NCBI GenBank assembly: GCA_965197495.1
Contig: OZ240210.1
Span: forward strand, 6,386,001 to 6,450,000
Reading direction: 5' to 3'
DNA length: 64,000 bases
Source of the DNA: SMYC01 sp965197495
GTDB lineage: Bacteria > Acidobacteriota > Vicinamibacteria > Marinacidobacterales > SMYC01
Shown here: positions 16,762 through 25,190 of the stretch, piece after piece
Numbering within the stretch: position 1 is the first letter of the stretch
Layout of the letters: each line of letters opens with the position of its first letter
Translations under genes and position numbers: made by a program
The notes under the pieces: generated by a model
Seen by the model: the letters and a program-made list of their open reading frames with translations, nothing else
The model's database searches: none
What the model was told of the DNA's origin: nothing

Positions 16762-17925
16762 CTACACGAGCACAGACTGGAAAAAAAGAATCGCCATATG
16801 AAAATGAACCGCGATGAACAGCCCCAGGATCGCAGCCTGCGCCGGCCAGGGAAACAGGCGGGTCAAGAGCACCAGCGGAAACAGGAGAGCTTCGCTTCGG
16901 TAGAGACCCGAGGAACGGCCGATGAGAAACGGGAACGACCAGAACACTACGACCGTCGTCAATAAGAAGACGTCGAAGACCGTGACTTGGCGCCGCCGCG
17001 CGACCACTGCCACCAAGATCGCTGCTATAAGCCCTGCAACCAAGAGCGTTTGAAACGCAGGCACCAGCCGATCCGGCTCGTTCTCGAAGAGAGGTGCAAC
17101 GGCACGCATGAAACTCCGAAGCGGGTCTTGGAGCGAATCGTGCCTGTACTTCTGCTGGATCAGAAAGAAGGCATTCCAAGCATGTAGCGTCCACTCGTGC
17201 ACCAGCAGAACCCCCGCAAAACCAAGCGCGGCCACCCCCGCTGAACGGACGAGACGGCTCGCAATGCGCAGTGGGGGTGTCGTCCTTGACTGGCTTGACT
17301 GGCTGGACTGGCTCGACTGATAGAGCGTCCATAGGGCGGCGAGCGGCGCCAAGAGCAGCCCGCTGGGATAAGTGAAAGCAGCCGCAGCCCCGGCGATGCC
17401 ACTCGCGAGCCAGCGTTCCTCGCGCAGGAAGTACAGGCACAGGATGATGAAAAACCCAACCATGGAGATGGGGAATATCGCGTGGTAGTAGATACTCCCG
17501 GTGAAGAAGGACGCCATCGAGAGCATCAGGATATTCGTTCGATCGAGCCGCGCGCCCATGAACCCACGCCAGAGCACGAGGAGGCCCAGATAGGCGAAGG
17601 CGCCGGACAGGACGACGGCTGCCGTTTGCCGCGGAATCCCTATTAGTCTGGAAACAAGCCTTATCAGCCACGGATAGCCCGGAAGCCATGCGGCCGTGCC
17701 GCACCACTCCTCCGGCGAATAGCCGATGGCATCGCAGGTGAAGAGCTCGTATCCATTTCGGGCGATCGACAAGTAATGGCCGGCGTCCCAGCGCGCCCAG
17801 CTTCCGGGCCTCATCGTGTCGTAGCCGCTGAGCTCCCCGGGATAGAAGAGGAATAGCCGGACCAGGAGGTAGGCGGTGAGAGGGGGGAGGAGCGTCACGA
17901 GAAGTCGCCCCCCATTCAGATTCAC
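16762..17925 (-). CDS. PIG-V-like multispanning membrane protein, probable mannosyltransferase
   Basis: A 387-residue protein with about nine membrane helices. After the first helix come RWDAGHYLSIARNGYE and AAWLPGYPWLIRL, the Asp- and Trp-containing loop typical of PIG-V-type lipid-linked-sugar transferases. A cytoplasmic or periplasmic loop contains the low-complexity run SSQSSQSSQS, encoded by a 9-bp DNA repeat. It starts with GTG 29 bases after the preceding minus-strand gene (GSDH-like), so the two are probably co-transcribed. The substrate is unknown. Confidence 0.65.
   Translation of the reverse strand: MNLNGGRLLVTLLPPLTAYLLVRLFLFYPGELSGYDTMRPGSWARWDAGHYLSIARNGYELFTCDAIGYSPEEWCGTAAWLPGYPWLIRLVSRLIGIPRQTAAVVLSGAFAYLGLLVLWRGFMGARLDRTNILMLSMASFFTGSIYYHAIFPISMVGFFIILCLYFLREERWLASGIAGAAAAFTYPSGLLLAPLAALWTLYQSSQSSQSSQSRTTPPLRIASRLVRSAGVAALGFAGVLLVHEWTLHAWNAFFLIQQKYRHDSLQDPLRSFMRAVAPLFENEPDRLVPAFQTLLVAGLIAAILVAVVARRRQVTVFDVFLLTTVVVFWSFPFLIGRSSGLYRSEALLFPLVLLTRLFPWPAQAAILGLFIAVHFHMAILFFQSVLV
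17288..17318. repeat. 9-bp tandem repeat (GACTGGCTN) in the membrane protein gene
   Basis: Three full units, GACTGGCTT, GACTGGCTG and GACTGGCTC, are followed by a partial unit. It encodes SQS units on the minus strand. The unit length is a multiple of three, so copy-number changes keep the frame. Confidence 0.8.
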
Positions 17926-17954
17926 GTCGTTGTCCTGTTCCGAGGGTACTTCCG

Positions 17955-19688
17955 TCAGAGAGGCGGTTCGCTTGGAAAGATCTCGATCGAACGGGAGCCC
18001 CTCAGCTTGCCGGCTGGCCCCAGGGGCATCCCCGTATCTTCCACCGTGAGCTGGATCTCGTAGGAGGTCTCGTTCACCCCGTGGGAGTCGATCACGAGGG
18101 AGCCCTCACAACTGCCTTGTACCGGGCCAAGAAAGGGATGCGTGTGACCGAGGTGATGGAAGATGACTCTCCACGTGAACCGCACGCAAGGAACCCCACC
18201 CTCCTCGGGGTCGACTGCGCTTCCGCTGAAGCGAATCATCTCACCCTCTCGGTACCGGCGGCCCAATAAGGGCTCTTCGATGACGGCCGCGGGACGGTGG
18301 TTTCCGGACACGATACGTACGTTTCTCACGCTGGCGGACGCGCCCCGGGCATCGGTCACCGTCAGAGCGGCCGAGTAGTTACCGGCAGGGTAGGCCTTCT
18401 GAATCACCCGGCCGCTGCGCTCCTCACCGTCTCCAAGCTCCCACGTATAGCTCACGGAGTCCCCTTCGGGATCGAAGGAATCGGAGGCGTCTAGAATGAC
18501 GTCGAGAGGCGCATCGCCGCTATTGGGAGCAACGGAGGCGACGGCCACCGGCTGGCGGTTGGAACCGCCACTATAAGAGATGCGATACAGGCCTTGCTGG
18601 TAATGGGCGAGATAGTACAGAGCGCCGTCGGGACCAAACTGGATGTCCACCGGTCCTGCCGCCGTGTTGGACGCAAAGACCTCGGTGGACACCGGAAGGT
18701 TCGAATCGTCCAGCACCATGCGGAATATCTCGCTCGTTACTGCGTCCCCGAAGAAGTAGTTGCCCTCGTACTCCGCCGGGAACTGGGTGGCGGGCGCATG
18801 GTCGCCCCCGACAACCGCATGCCCATCGTCCGACGTTCGCGGATAAGCGTAGATCGGGTAGCTCACGCCGGGAACTCCCGGAGGCTCCGGTCCCTCCGTC
18901 ATCCTCCAGCCAAAGTTCCCCCCGGGAATGCCCAGGTCGATCTCCTCGTAGCTCTCGTTACCCACATCGCCGATGAACAGTGTCTCGCTCTCCGGCTGGA
19001 GGTTGAACTTCCAGGGATTCCGGAACCCGTAGGCCCACACCCTTGGGTCGGCGGAGGCGTCGCCGAGAAACGGGTTCCGGTCCGCCGGTGAGCCATCCCG
19101 GTTGATGTGAAGGATCTTTCCACGCAGATCCCCGATGGCCTGCGCCGTACGACTACCCTGGAAATCGTCTCCGGTCGAGACGTAGAGGGTGTTGTCCGCG
19201 GCGAACCGGAGACAGCCACCGTTGTGAATGTCAGCCTCCAGATCGGGAGACTCGTACACGATCCGCTCGTCCACGAGCTGATCACCCACGTTACGAAATC
19301 GCGAGAGGCGGTTGCGGAAAGGAGGCTCCCGGGTCGTGTAGTAGAGCCAGATCCGGCGATTCTGCTCGAAGTCCGGATCGACGGCGATGCCGCTGATGCC
19401 TCGCTCTCCGTCGGTGCTCACCGGAATGCGGCCGACGTGAACGACGTCGACTCGGTTCAGATCTTCAAGGTGTAGCTCCCATACGTCGCCCAGCCGGCCA
19501 CTGACCCAGAGATGACCGTCCGGTGCCCAGGACATGGACGTGGGCTCCGCCAGCCGCTCCACGATAGCTTGTTCCACAAAGCCGGGAGGAAGCTCGGCGG
19601 CAAGGAGCGAGGCAGGGGTGCCCAACATGCAGGCGGAAGCGACGCCAAGGACGGCGACCGACACGTTGTTGGAGCGGGGATGAAGCAC
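17955..19688 (-). CDS. Glucose/sorbosone dehydrogenase-like propeller with PKD domains, secreted
   Basis: A 577-residue protein with a signal peptide (VAVLGVASACMLGTPASLLAA). Residues about 35-385 form a soluble-aldose-dehydrogenase-type propeller: GERGISGIAVDPDF, DIHNGGCLRFAADNTLYVS, YGFRNPWKFNL and GNFGWRMTEGPEPPG. A PKD domain follows (LDASDSFDPEGDSVSYTWEL), then a second immunoglobulin-like region. The GTG at 19688, with AGAGAGGT just upstream, is preferred to a TTG at 19742. It may be a PQQ-dependent sugar dehydrogenase, but cofactor use is unproven. Confidence 0.78.
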   Translation of the reverse strand: MLHPRSNNVSVAVLGVASACMLGTPASLLAAELPPGFVEQAIVERLAEPTSMSWAPDGHLWVSGRLGDVWELHLEDLNRVDVVHVGRIPVSTDGERGISGIAVDPDFEQNRRIWLYYTTREPPFRNRLSRFRNVGDQLVDERIVYESPDLEADIHNGGCLRFAADNTLYVSTGDDFQGSRTAQAIGDLRGKILHINRDGSPADRNPFLGDASADPRVWAYGFRNPWKFNLQPESETLFIGDVGNESYEEIDLGIPGGNFGWRMTEGPEPPGVPGVSYPIYAYPRTSDDGHAVVGGDHAPATQFPAEYEGNYFFGDAVTSEIFRMVLDDSNLPVSTEVFASNTAAGPVDIQFGPDGALYYLAHYQQGLYRISYSGGSNRQPVAVASVAPNSGDAPLDVILDASDSFDPEGDSVSYTWELGDGEERSGRVIQKAYPAGNYSAALTVTDARGASASVRNVRIVSGNHRPAAVIEEPLLGRRYREGEMIRFSGSAVDPEEGGVPCVRFTWRVIFHHLGHTHPFLGPVQGSCEGSLVIDSHGVNETSYEIQLTVEDTGMPLGPAGKLRGSRSIEIFPSEPPL

Positions 19689-19773
19689 CGGGACCTCTCT
19701 GTACCTGAATGAGCAACTACTCGGTGAACCCGAGCTTAACAAAGGTTAGTTGGTACGACTAGGCCTCTTCAGG

Positions 19774-19985
19774 TCACAGCGTGCCGCTCAGTATCGATGC
19801 CACCAAGCCCAGCACAGAGGCCAATACGATTGGCATAGCGCCGATGATCACAGCAAAGATGACCGCGGCAAAATAGCAAACAAATGCCATGCCTGCGGGA
19901 CCAGACCGACCGGAACCGGGGCGAGCCCCAGCAGCAGGCAGCAGAAGCGTTTAGTGATAATAGTAAAGCCTATCAATCCCAGCAT
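19774..19985 (-). pseudogene. Remnant of a DASS-family (CitT-like) anion transporter
   Basis: Reading from an ATG at 19985 gives LGLAPVPVGLVPQAWHLFAI. After a one-base shift at the A/T run near 19872 it continues FAAVIFAVIIGAMPIVLASV and ends with a stop at 19774-19776. VPVGLxPQAWHLFAIF is the conserved first-helix region of divalent anion:sodium symporters. Only about 70 of the normal 470 residues remain. Confidence 0.6.
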
Positions 19986-20176
19986 CTTGTCAGCGGAAGC
20001 CTCGTTATCGCCCGAAGCTCAGAGATGAGCCGTCCCACGATTCGATAAAGCCGTCTCATCGGGCGTCCACGACGATGTTTGCCTGGGGTCTCGATCTCGG
20101 TTACTGTATTTATATCTCATCAAAAACTTGAATTTCTGATCATTCCCTGCGACAAAAGAGAGAACCGTCGTGAGCG

Positions 20177-20836
20177 ATGGAGTATCGCGAGCTCATCGAT
20201 TCCCTGAAGTACATCGGTAAGGATCCCTCCAGGCTCATCTTCGAGGACGAGCTTACCGGGATCCACAACCGCCGTTTCCTCCTGGGCTATCTCGACAACA
20301 AAATCCGATGGGATACCGCCGAGGACTTTCCCGTGTCGTTGTTGGGCCTGGACATCGACCATTTCAAACAGATTAACGACACCTACGGGCACGACGCCGG
20401 GGATCAAACCCTGGTTTGGCTAGCCAGCCTGCTCAAGGAGGTGAGCGGTGACCGGGCCATGCCCGTGCGTTATTCCGGCGACGAGTTCATGGTTCTCCTC
20501 CCCGGCACCGACGAAAAGGCCGCCCGCGACGTGGCGCAGCGAATCCTCCATCAAACGAAGCTGAAGGCTTTCCGGATAAAAGACGGCCGGGGTGATGTGT
20601 CCATCACCGTCAGCATTGGAATCGCCACAGCGCCCGACAGCGCCGGCAACGGCCGTGAGCTGATACGTAGTGCGGATTCCGCTCTCTATTACGCGAAGCG
20701 CGCTGGGAGAAATCAGGCGGCGAGTGCAGGGGAAATCGATCTCGACGCGGTGTTCGCGAACCGAGCTCTGCAGAAGATAACGAGAGCCGGCAGCTCCTGG
20801 CCCACGCATCCACGTTCGGAGAAGACGTGTCGCTGA
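20177..20836 (+). pseudogene. GGDEF (diguanylate cyclase) N-terminal piece of a broken regulatory gene
   Basis: Residues 22-185 form a GGDEF domain: EDELTGIHNRRFLLGYL, LLGLDIDHFKQINDTYGH and the active-site loop YSGDEFMVLLPG (100-104; Ser replaces the first Gly, a variant tolerated in active enzymes). No RxxD inhibitory site precedes it. The tail GRNQAASAGEIDLDAVF is the usual linker. After about base 20775 the frame goes wrong and the real continuation is in the next frame. If expressed alone it could still make c-di-GMP. Confidence 0.75.
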
Positions 20837-22395
20837 GCCTCCTCACAGGGAGCTCGGAGCAAGAGGAAGCTCGGGTATTGGAGTTCCTCGATCGAGCGGA
20901 GGCGCTCGGGCTGGTGCGGCTCGATTTCCAGATCAACGACGAGACCATGAGCTTTCTGAGCAAGCGCGTGGTCGAGATCGCCTACGGGACCTTGAACCAG
21001 AACCGGCGAGAAGAGCTCCACGAGCGCGTGGGAAACTATCAAGAGAAACTCTTCGAGCAGCGGCTCCTCACTTCGGCGTCGCTCCTCGCCTATCACTTCA
21101 AGCGATCCGCCGACAGGGTGAAGGCTCAACGCTACGAGAAAGTCCAGTTTGCGCACGACAGAGCGGTATTCGATGCACGGGAAGCGCAGTGGTACGCCGA
21201 TAACGACTACTTCGAGTACGCCGAAGCGTTGAAACCGGAGAGTCTTCCTCTCGTCCCCGATGTCCTCCGGACCCTCCTCGCGGCAACCCGGAGCATCCGG
21301 CTCTATCCCGAGGAGAGCCAGCCTCTGCGCTCGGCGCGGCAGCACGCCCAGAGTGCCATCGACGCTCTCCTGGCGGCGAACGAAGCATTGAGCTTGTCCC
21401 GCGCCGAAGCCGGATTGCGGGCGAACGGCGTCGAGCTCGACGCTACCGAGTTCCAGACTCTGGCGGATTCCTTTACGGCGCTTCTCGACGGCGCGGACCT
21501 TCAGAGCGTGACCTTTCGCCGAGGTGTCTCCGAGCAAGAGATGATTTGCTTGCTGGAGATTATCAGTAAGACCAGGACGGAGTCGCTGGGCCGCGGCTAC
21601 TGGAAGCAGTTCGCTGCAGAGCACGGGTTCGAGCACATCGCTCTACGGCAAGTCCGCTATTCCCGGATCAAGAGCAAGTCAACGGCCACGATCCAGACGC
21701 CCGAAGCGTCGGTGGAAGACGAGCTCACACCGGGGGAGCTCGCCCAAATTCCCGATTTGCTGCGCGTCTTTCTCCGTGCGGCGAAGAATATCAAGCTCTA
21801 TCCCGCGGGGAGCCAACCCCTGATCACCGTCGTACAACATTTTCACCAATCCCTCAAGAGCGCCTTGAGCCGCCTTCCTGTCTTGACACTGGCGGCGGTG
21901 AACGAATCCCTGCTGGTGAATGGCGCCAAGCTCAGTTCTCTGGAGCTCGTCGTCATCGTCGAAAGCTTCGTTGCCTACATCGACTCCGTCGGTCTCAAGA
22001 GCTTGTCCTTTTTCGCCGACATCACTCCCGTTGAAGTCGAGATTTTTCTAGGAGCCCTGCGTGAGCGTCCCGCGAACGTGGATGAGCGCTATTGGGAAGA
22101 GGTCGCCCGCACCCACGCGCTGCCGGGGCTCGCCTTCAACACACAGCGGTACGCTCTCGACTCCCTTCGAGGCGCAAGCAAGATCGAGCCAACGCCCACG
22201 CTTCCCGCGCTCGGTGATGAGATCGTATTGAACGCGACCGGCGTCGGGGAGATGGGAGCCCATGGGGAGATGCAAGCCCATCGGGAGATCGAAGCCGACA
22301 CGGGGGAGGAACCTTTCGAGAGCCCGCTGAATGGCTTTGTCACTGTTGGCAGGGATCTTCTCCTCAAAGGAGACCGTAGCGGTTTCGATCGGTAG
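20779..22395 (+). pseudogene. Middle part of the regulatory gene: ATPase-associated region plus two internal repeats
   Basis: The frame opens with RQLLAHASTFGEDVSLSLL and continues through a winged-helix/helical segment (ALGLVRLDFQINDETMSFL) like the part that follows the ATPase core in large AAA/STAND regulators; the ATPase core itself is missing. Two related units of about 140 residues follow: DVLRTLLAATRSIRLYPEES (from about 21260) and DLLRVFLRAAKNIKLYPAGS (from about 21755), each ending in a W-containing GYWKQFAAEHG or RYWEEVARTHA motif. It ends at a TAG (22393-22395), beyond which the same frame stays open. Confidence 0.6.
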
Positions 22396-23255
22396 ATACG
22401 AACTTTGTTCACGGAGTTCCGAAAGAGCGACACGGAGGTGCGGATGCGAATCCTGGCCGGCTGCCGTAGCTTGCTGGAAAGCTTGACCCTCCCCGTTCAG
22501 ATGCACTTCGCTTCCGCTTGCATCGACCCGCTTCTGAGCGTCATCCGGGAAGAGCTGGAGCCGCCGGTGCTTGGTGAAGCGGCTGCGATGCTTCAGACGC
22601 TTTCGGACGGCGCTGTGCAGTTCGCCGATTATCAGCTCGCCAGCCGCATCTTCTCCGCGTTCGGAGAGCGAACGCGATCGTCATCGAGTAACGAAGCGCT
22701 CGCCGAGCTCCTCGAGCCCAAGCTCGCTGCCTCTGTCCAGAGGCTCCTGCAGGAGGACCTCGCCTCCGGAAACCTGGCGCGTCAAGAAAAAGCGGCCCAG
22801 GTTCTGGCAAGCATGGGCCCTCCCGCAATCCCGCTGCTCATCGATGTCATCAAGGGGCAGCGCGACTATCGAACCCGACAGCTCGCGGCGAAGCTGCTGG
22901 CGGGGATCGGGCCGGAAGCGGCCCGCAGGCTCAAGCACGAGATTCTTTTCGAAGTCACGGTCGTGCAGCGCACGCGCATCCTCGAAGTCATCGACAGCGT
23001 CACCCGCGACCTGCGCGACGAGCTCTCTTATTGCCTCGGCGACGTGGACGCCAAGGTGCGACGCGCAGCGTTCCAGCTCGCCGACCGTCTGAAGGACGAG
23101 TCCCTGATCACGGTCCTCGTACCGTTTGCTCGGAGCGACGACCTCTCGGCGGCAAAAGGAGCCATCCGTAGCCTGGCCAATTTTCGAGGCGATCCCGCGG
23201 TCGCGGTTATCGTTTCCGTCCTGGGCACGGCAAAAGACGCCGAGGTGTGTCGCCG
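22396..23255 (+). pseudogene. HEAT-repeat C-terminal part of the same regulatory gene
   Basis: In frame with the preceding piece after one TAG, the sequence continues with FTEFRKSDTEVRMRILAGC and then HEAT-type helical repeats: LASMGPPAIPLLIDVIKG, RTRQLAAKLLAGIGPEAARR and KVRRAAFQLADRLKDES. Recognisable sequence stops near 23255 inside a repeat (LGTAKDAEVCRRGIRA), where it meets an oppositely oriented gene. The open frame itself runs on to 23343. Confidence 0.65.
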
Positions 23256-23401
23256 AGGTATCCGCGCAGAGCCGCCGCCACGACCGCGGAGAGCGATTGC
23301 TCAGTATCAACCGCGTGGTGTTTCAATTGACGGATCAGCGTGACCGGAAGATAAACGTTAAGGAATCTGACACCTTTCCATTTCCGGCCTCTGTCTGGCA
23401 C
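23207..23401 (-). CDS. Ribbon-helix-helix DNA-binding protein, possible orphan antitoxin
   Basis: A 64-residue frame from a GTG at 23401. VRFLNVYLPVTLIRQLKHHA followed by LSAVVAAALRGYL is the beta-strand, helix, helix pattern of CopG/Arc-type proteins. These often act as antitoxins or small repressors. No toxin gene is next to it. It overlaps the degraded end of the HEAT-repeat gene and lies head-to-head with the PilZ gene (25 bases apart), so a junction of unrelated DNA is likely here. The C-terminal 12 residues may be read-through into foreign sequence. Confidence 0.5.
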   Translation of the reverse strand: MPDRGRKWKGVRFLNVYLPVTLIRQLKHHAVDTEQSLSAVVAAALRGYLGDTPRRLLPCPGRKR

Positions 23402-23425
23402 AATGCTCGTGGGGGGCGCGGCAAC

Positions 23426-24154
23426 ATGGCTAATTCCACTCCGAGACGTGTCGACCTCACCGACAAGGTTCCCGTCCGAATTCGCTCGATTTTCAACGCC
23501 GACAAGGGCACACTGCTGAACCTGTCCTCGACTGGCGCCTACATCGCGACACCCATGTTTCTACTGCCCCAAGCTCACATCAAACTCCAGATCGTGCTGC
23601 GTGAGGAGAGGCGTTGGATCGAGGCCGAGGCCGTCGTCGTCTGGGAGAATCGTGGGACCGTGGAACGGCGCGACAACTTGCCACAGGGCTACGGGTTGCG
23701 CTTCCTGGACTTGCCGGCAGAGACGGAATCGGTCATCGAGACGCTGCTTGCCAGCGATGTTCCTCCCGCACCGGCGGCCCCGGAAGCCGAGGCAGCCTCC
23801 GCCTTCCACTCGGAGCCCGGTGGTCCTCCCTATCGGCTAAGCGCCGGTGTCGTGGAAGCACAGACGCCGGAAAAGCAGCCCGGTATTTTTGTGCTCTCCT
23901 ACGACCGCACCCAGGAAGCCCACGTCGGGAGAGCGGACGAGGATTTGCGGCTTACCATCGCTTCGTTCGAAGGCGAGTACGGCTACTTCTACTACGAGAT
24001 GATCGAGAATCTCGAAGAGCGTTACGCCCGAGAGTGCGAGTTGTTCCATCGCCTCGGCGGTGATCGGGGTCAGCTCGATAACGCGGATCACCCGGCCACG
24101 CCGGAGGGCTCGGAGCTCGCGTGTCCCGTCTGCCTGCACGAAGAAGTGACCTGA
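23426..24154 (+). CDS. PilZ-domain protein with a second unknown domain
   Basis: A 242-residue protein. Residues 1-110 form a PilZ-like domain (NLSSTGAYIATP matches the D/NxSxxG motif; the RxxxR motif is not obvious, so c-di-GMP binding is uncertain). After a Pro/Ala linker, residues 140-225 (AHVGRADEDLRLTIASFEGE and EMIENLEERYARECELF) form an unrecognised alpha/beta region. The protein ends with a CPVC pair. A run of G lies just upstream of the ATG at 23426. The broken GGDEF gene lies next door. Confidence 0.7.
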   Translation: MANSTPRRVDLTDKVPVRIRSIFNADKGTLLNLSSTGAYIATPMFLLPQAHIKLQIVLREERRWIEAEAVVVWENRGTVERRDNLPQGYGLRFLDLPAETESVIETLLASDVPPAPAAPEAEAASAFHSEPGGPPYRLSAGVVEAQTPEKQPGIFVLSYDRTQEAHVGRADEDLRLTIASFEGEYGYFYYEMIENLEERYARECELFHRLGGDRGQLDNADHPATPEGSELACPVCLHEEVT

Positions 24155-24653
24155 CAAACGGCGCGCCGACGCCCACTCAATCCAGCCCCCGTCCCCCCCC
24201 ACGTCGCCGGAACCACCTCGATGTAATTTCGTCCTCGACCACCCAGGGGCCTTCGTTCTTCGGTGGCTACCTATGTGGTACGTAAGGTGTGTTACTTAAC
24301 CTCCGACCTGCCTGTAAATAATTGATTTAATTGGTCGGGGCGACAGGATTTGAACCTGGACCCCCTGATCCCGATGTTTCAGACTTTCTTCTACGGGCGC
24401 GAAGTGTCCGGTGAAACGGCTCAGTCTTGTGTACGTTGGCTTTGGGAGGATCATTCTGTGAGTGCTCAAGCAACGTTGTTCCGAAGCCGGTTCGGGCTAT
24501 TCCACCGTTGCCTCGTTCAGGGGAGTGCGCAAGTGACCAGTTTTGACGAAGATCACGGTCTCCTCCTCAACGAAGGGATGATGGGCGCTCAAGTGAGGAC
24601 TCTGTATCCATGTACCCTTGGGGTACGTGCCATGCTCATCTCGGAAGGTCCCG
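24155..24653. other. Non-coding border of the mobile-element island
   Basis: No recognisable protein gene. A 117-codon open frame (24350-24703) runs into the IS element and has no family resemblance. The only interpretable feature is the proline-tRNA fragment at 24332-24374. Base composition is lower in GC around 24300-24330 than in the flanking genes. Confidence 0.5.
24332..24374 (-). tRNA. Fragment: 3' end of a proline tRNA gene, mutated
   Basis: On the minus strand this reads as the anticodon-arm 3' side, variable loop, T arm and acceptor end with CCA (TCGGGATCAGGGGGTC..., ...CGCCCCGACCA). Compared with the copy at 26536-26585 it has lost one base in the T stem and carries one substitution (GCCGCCCC to GTCGCCCC). 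The 5' half is absent, so no tRNA is made. It has the form of an attachment-site remnant. Confidence 0.65.
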
Positions 24654-24724
24654 CCCTCTGTGCCAATATCGCTGAGACACTTCGCCCCTTGAAATTAGTG
24701 TAGAGGGCGGAGGAGGATCAATGC

Positions 24725-25162
24725 ATGAGTATGTTGATTGAGAGAGAGACCTCTGCGGGATCGGAGGGAGCCCGTAGGGCGACTGGAGATCCCGCCGGCC
24801 GCGATGCGGCGGGGGTCCCGGATCCCGAAGTGAGCGAGCAAGCGAAGCGTCGACGCTTTACCGCGGAGTACAAGCTGCGGATAGTGCGTGAGGCCGATGC
24901 CTGCAAGGGTGACGGTGACGTTGCTGCTCTTCTGCGTCGAGAGGGCCTGTACTCGTCGCATTTATCGAGTTGGCGCCGCCAACGTGACGAGGTCGCCAAA
25001 GCGGGGTTGGCCTCGAGAAAGCGAGGCCGGAAGGCAAAGGCCGAGGATCCACGGGTCAAGGAGCTCGAGCGCGAGAACGCCCGGCTCCAACGTCGCCTGG
25101 CTCGGGTGGAGACGATGTTGGAGACCAAAAAAAAACCTCCGAATTACTGGGGGTCCCCCTGA
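24725..25162 (+). CDS. IS3-family OrfA, copy 1 (frame-altered end)
   Basis: A 145-residue protein: a helix-turn-helix (KRRRFTAEYKLRIVREADAC, then GDVAALLRREGLYSSHLSSW) and a leucine-rich coiled coil (VKELERENARLQRRLARVE). It binds the IS ends and partners OrfB. The missing C before the A9 run changes the tail to TKKKPPNYWGSP, whereas copy 2 has the normal TSELLGVPLNPLDSYEND. AGGAGGATCA precedes the start. Confidence 0.8.
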   Translation: MSMLIERETSAGSEGARRATGDPAGRDAAGVPDPEVSEQAKRRRFTAEYKLRIVREADACKGDGDVAALLRREGLYSSHLSSWRRQRDEVAKAGLASRKRGRKAKAEDPRVKELERENARLQRRLARVETMLETKKKPPNYWGSP

Positions 25163-25190
25163 ATCCACTCGACAGCTACGAGAACGACTG

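Noticed and set aside
17288..17318. CRISPR-like or regulatory repeat
   Set aside because: The 9-bp units are contiguous, lie inside a coding sequence and encode a Ser/Gln run; there are no spacers. No CRISPR array was found anywhere in the window.
24350..24703. 117-codon frame between the tRNA fragment and IS copy 1
   Set aside because: It runs into the IS terminus, has no ribosome site or family resemblance, and its end is IS sequence.
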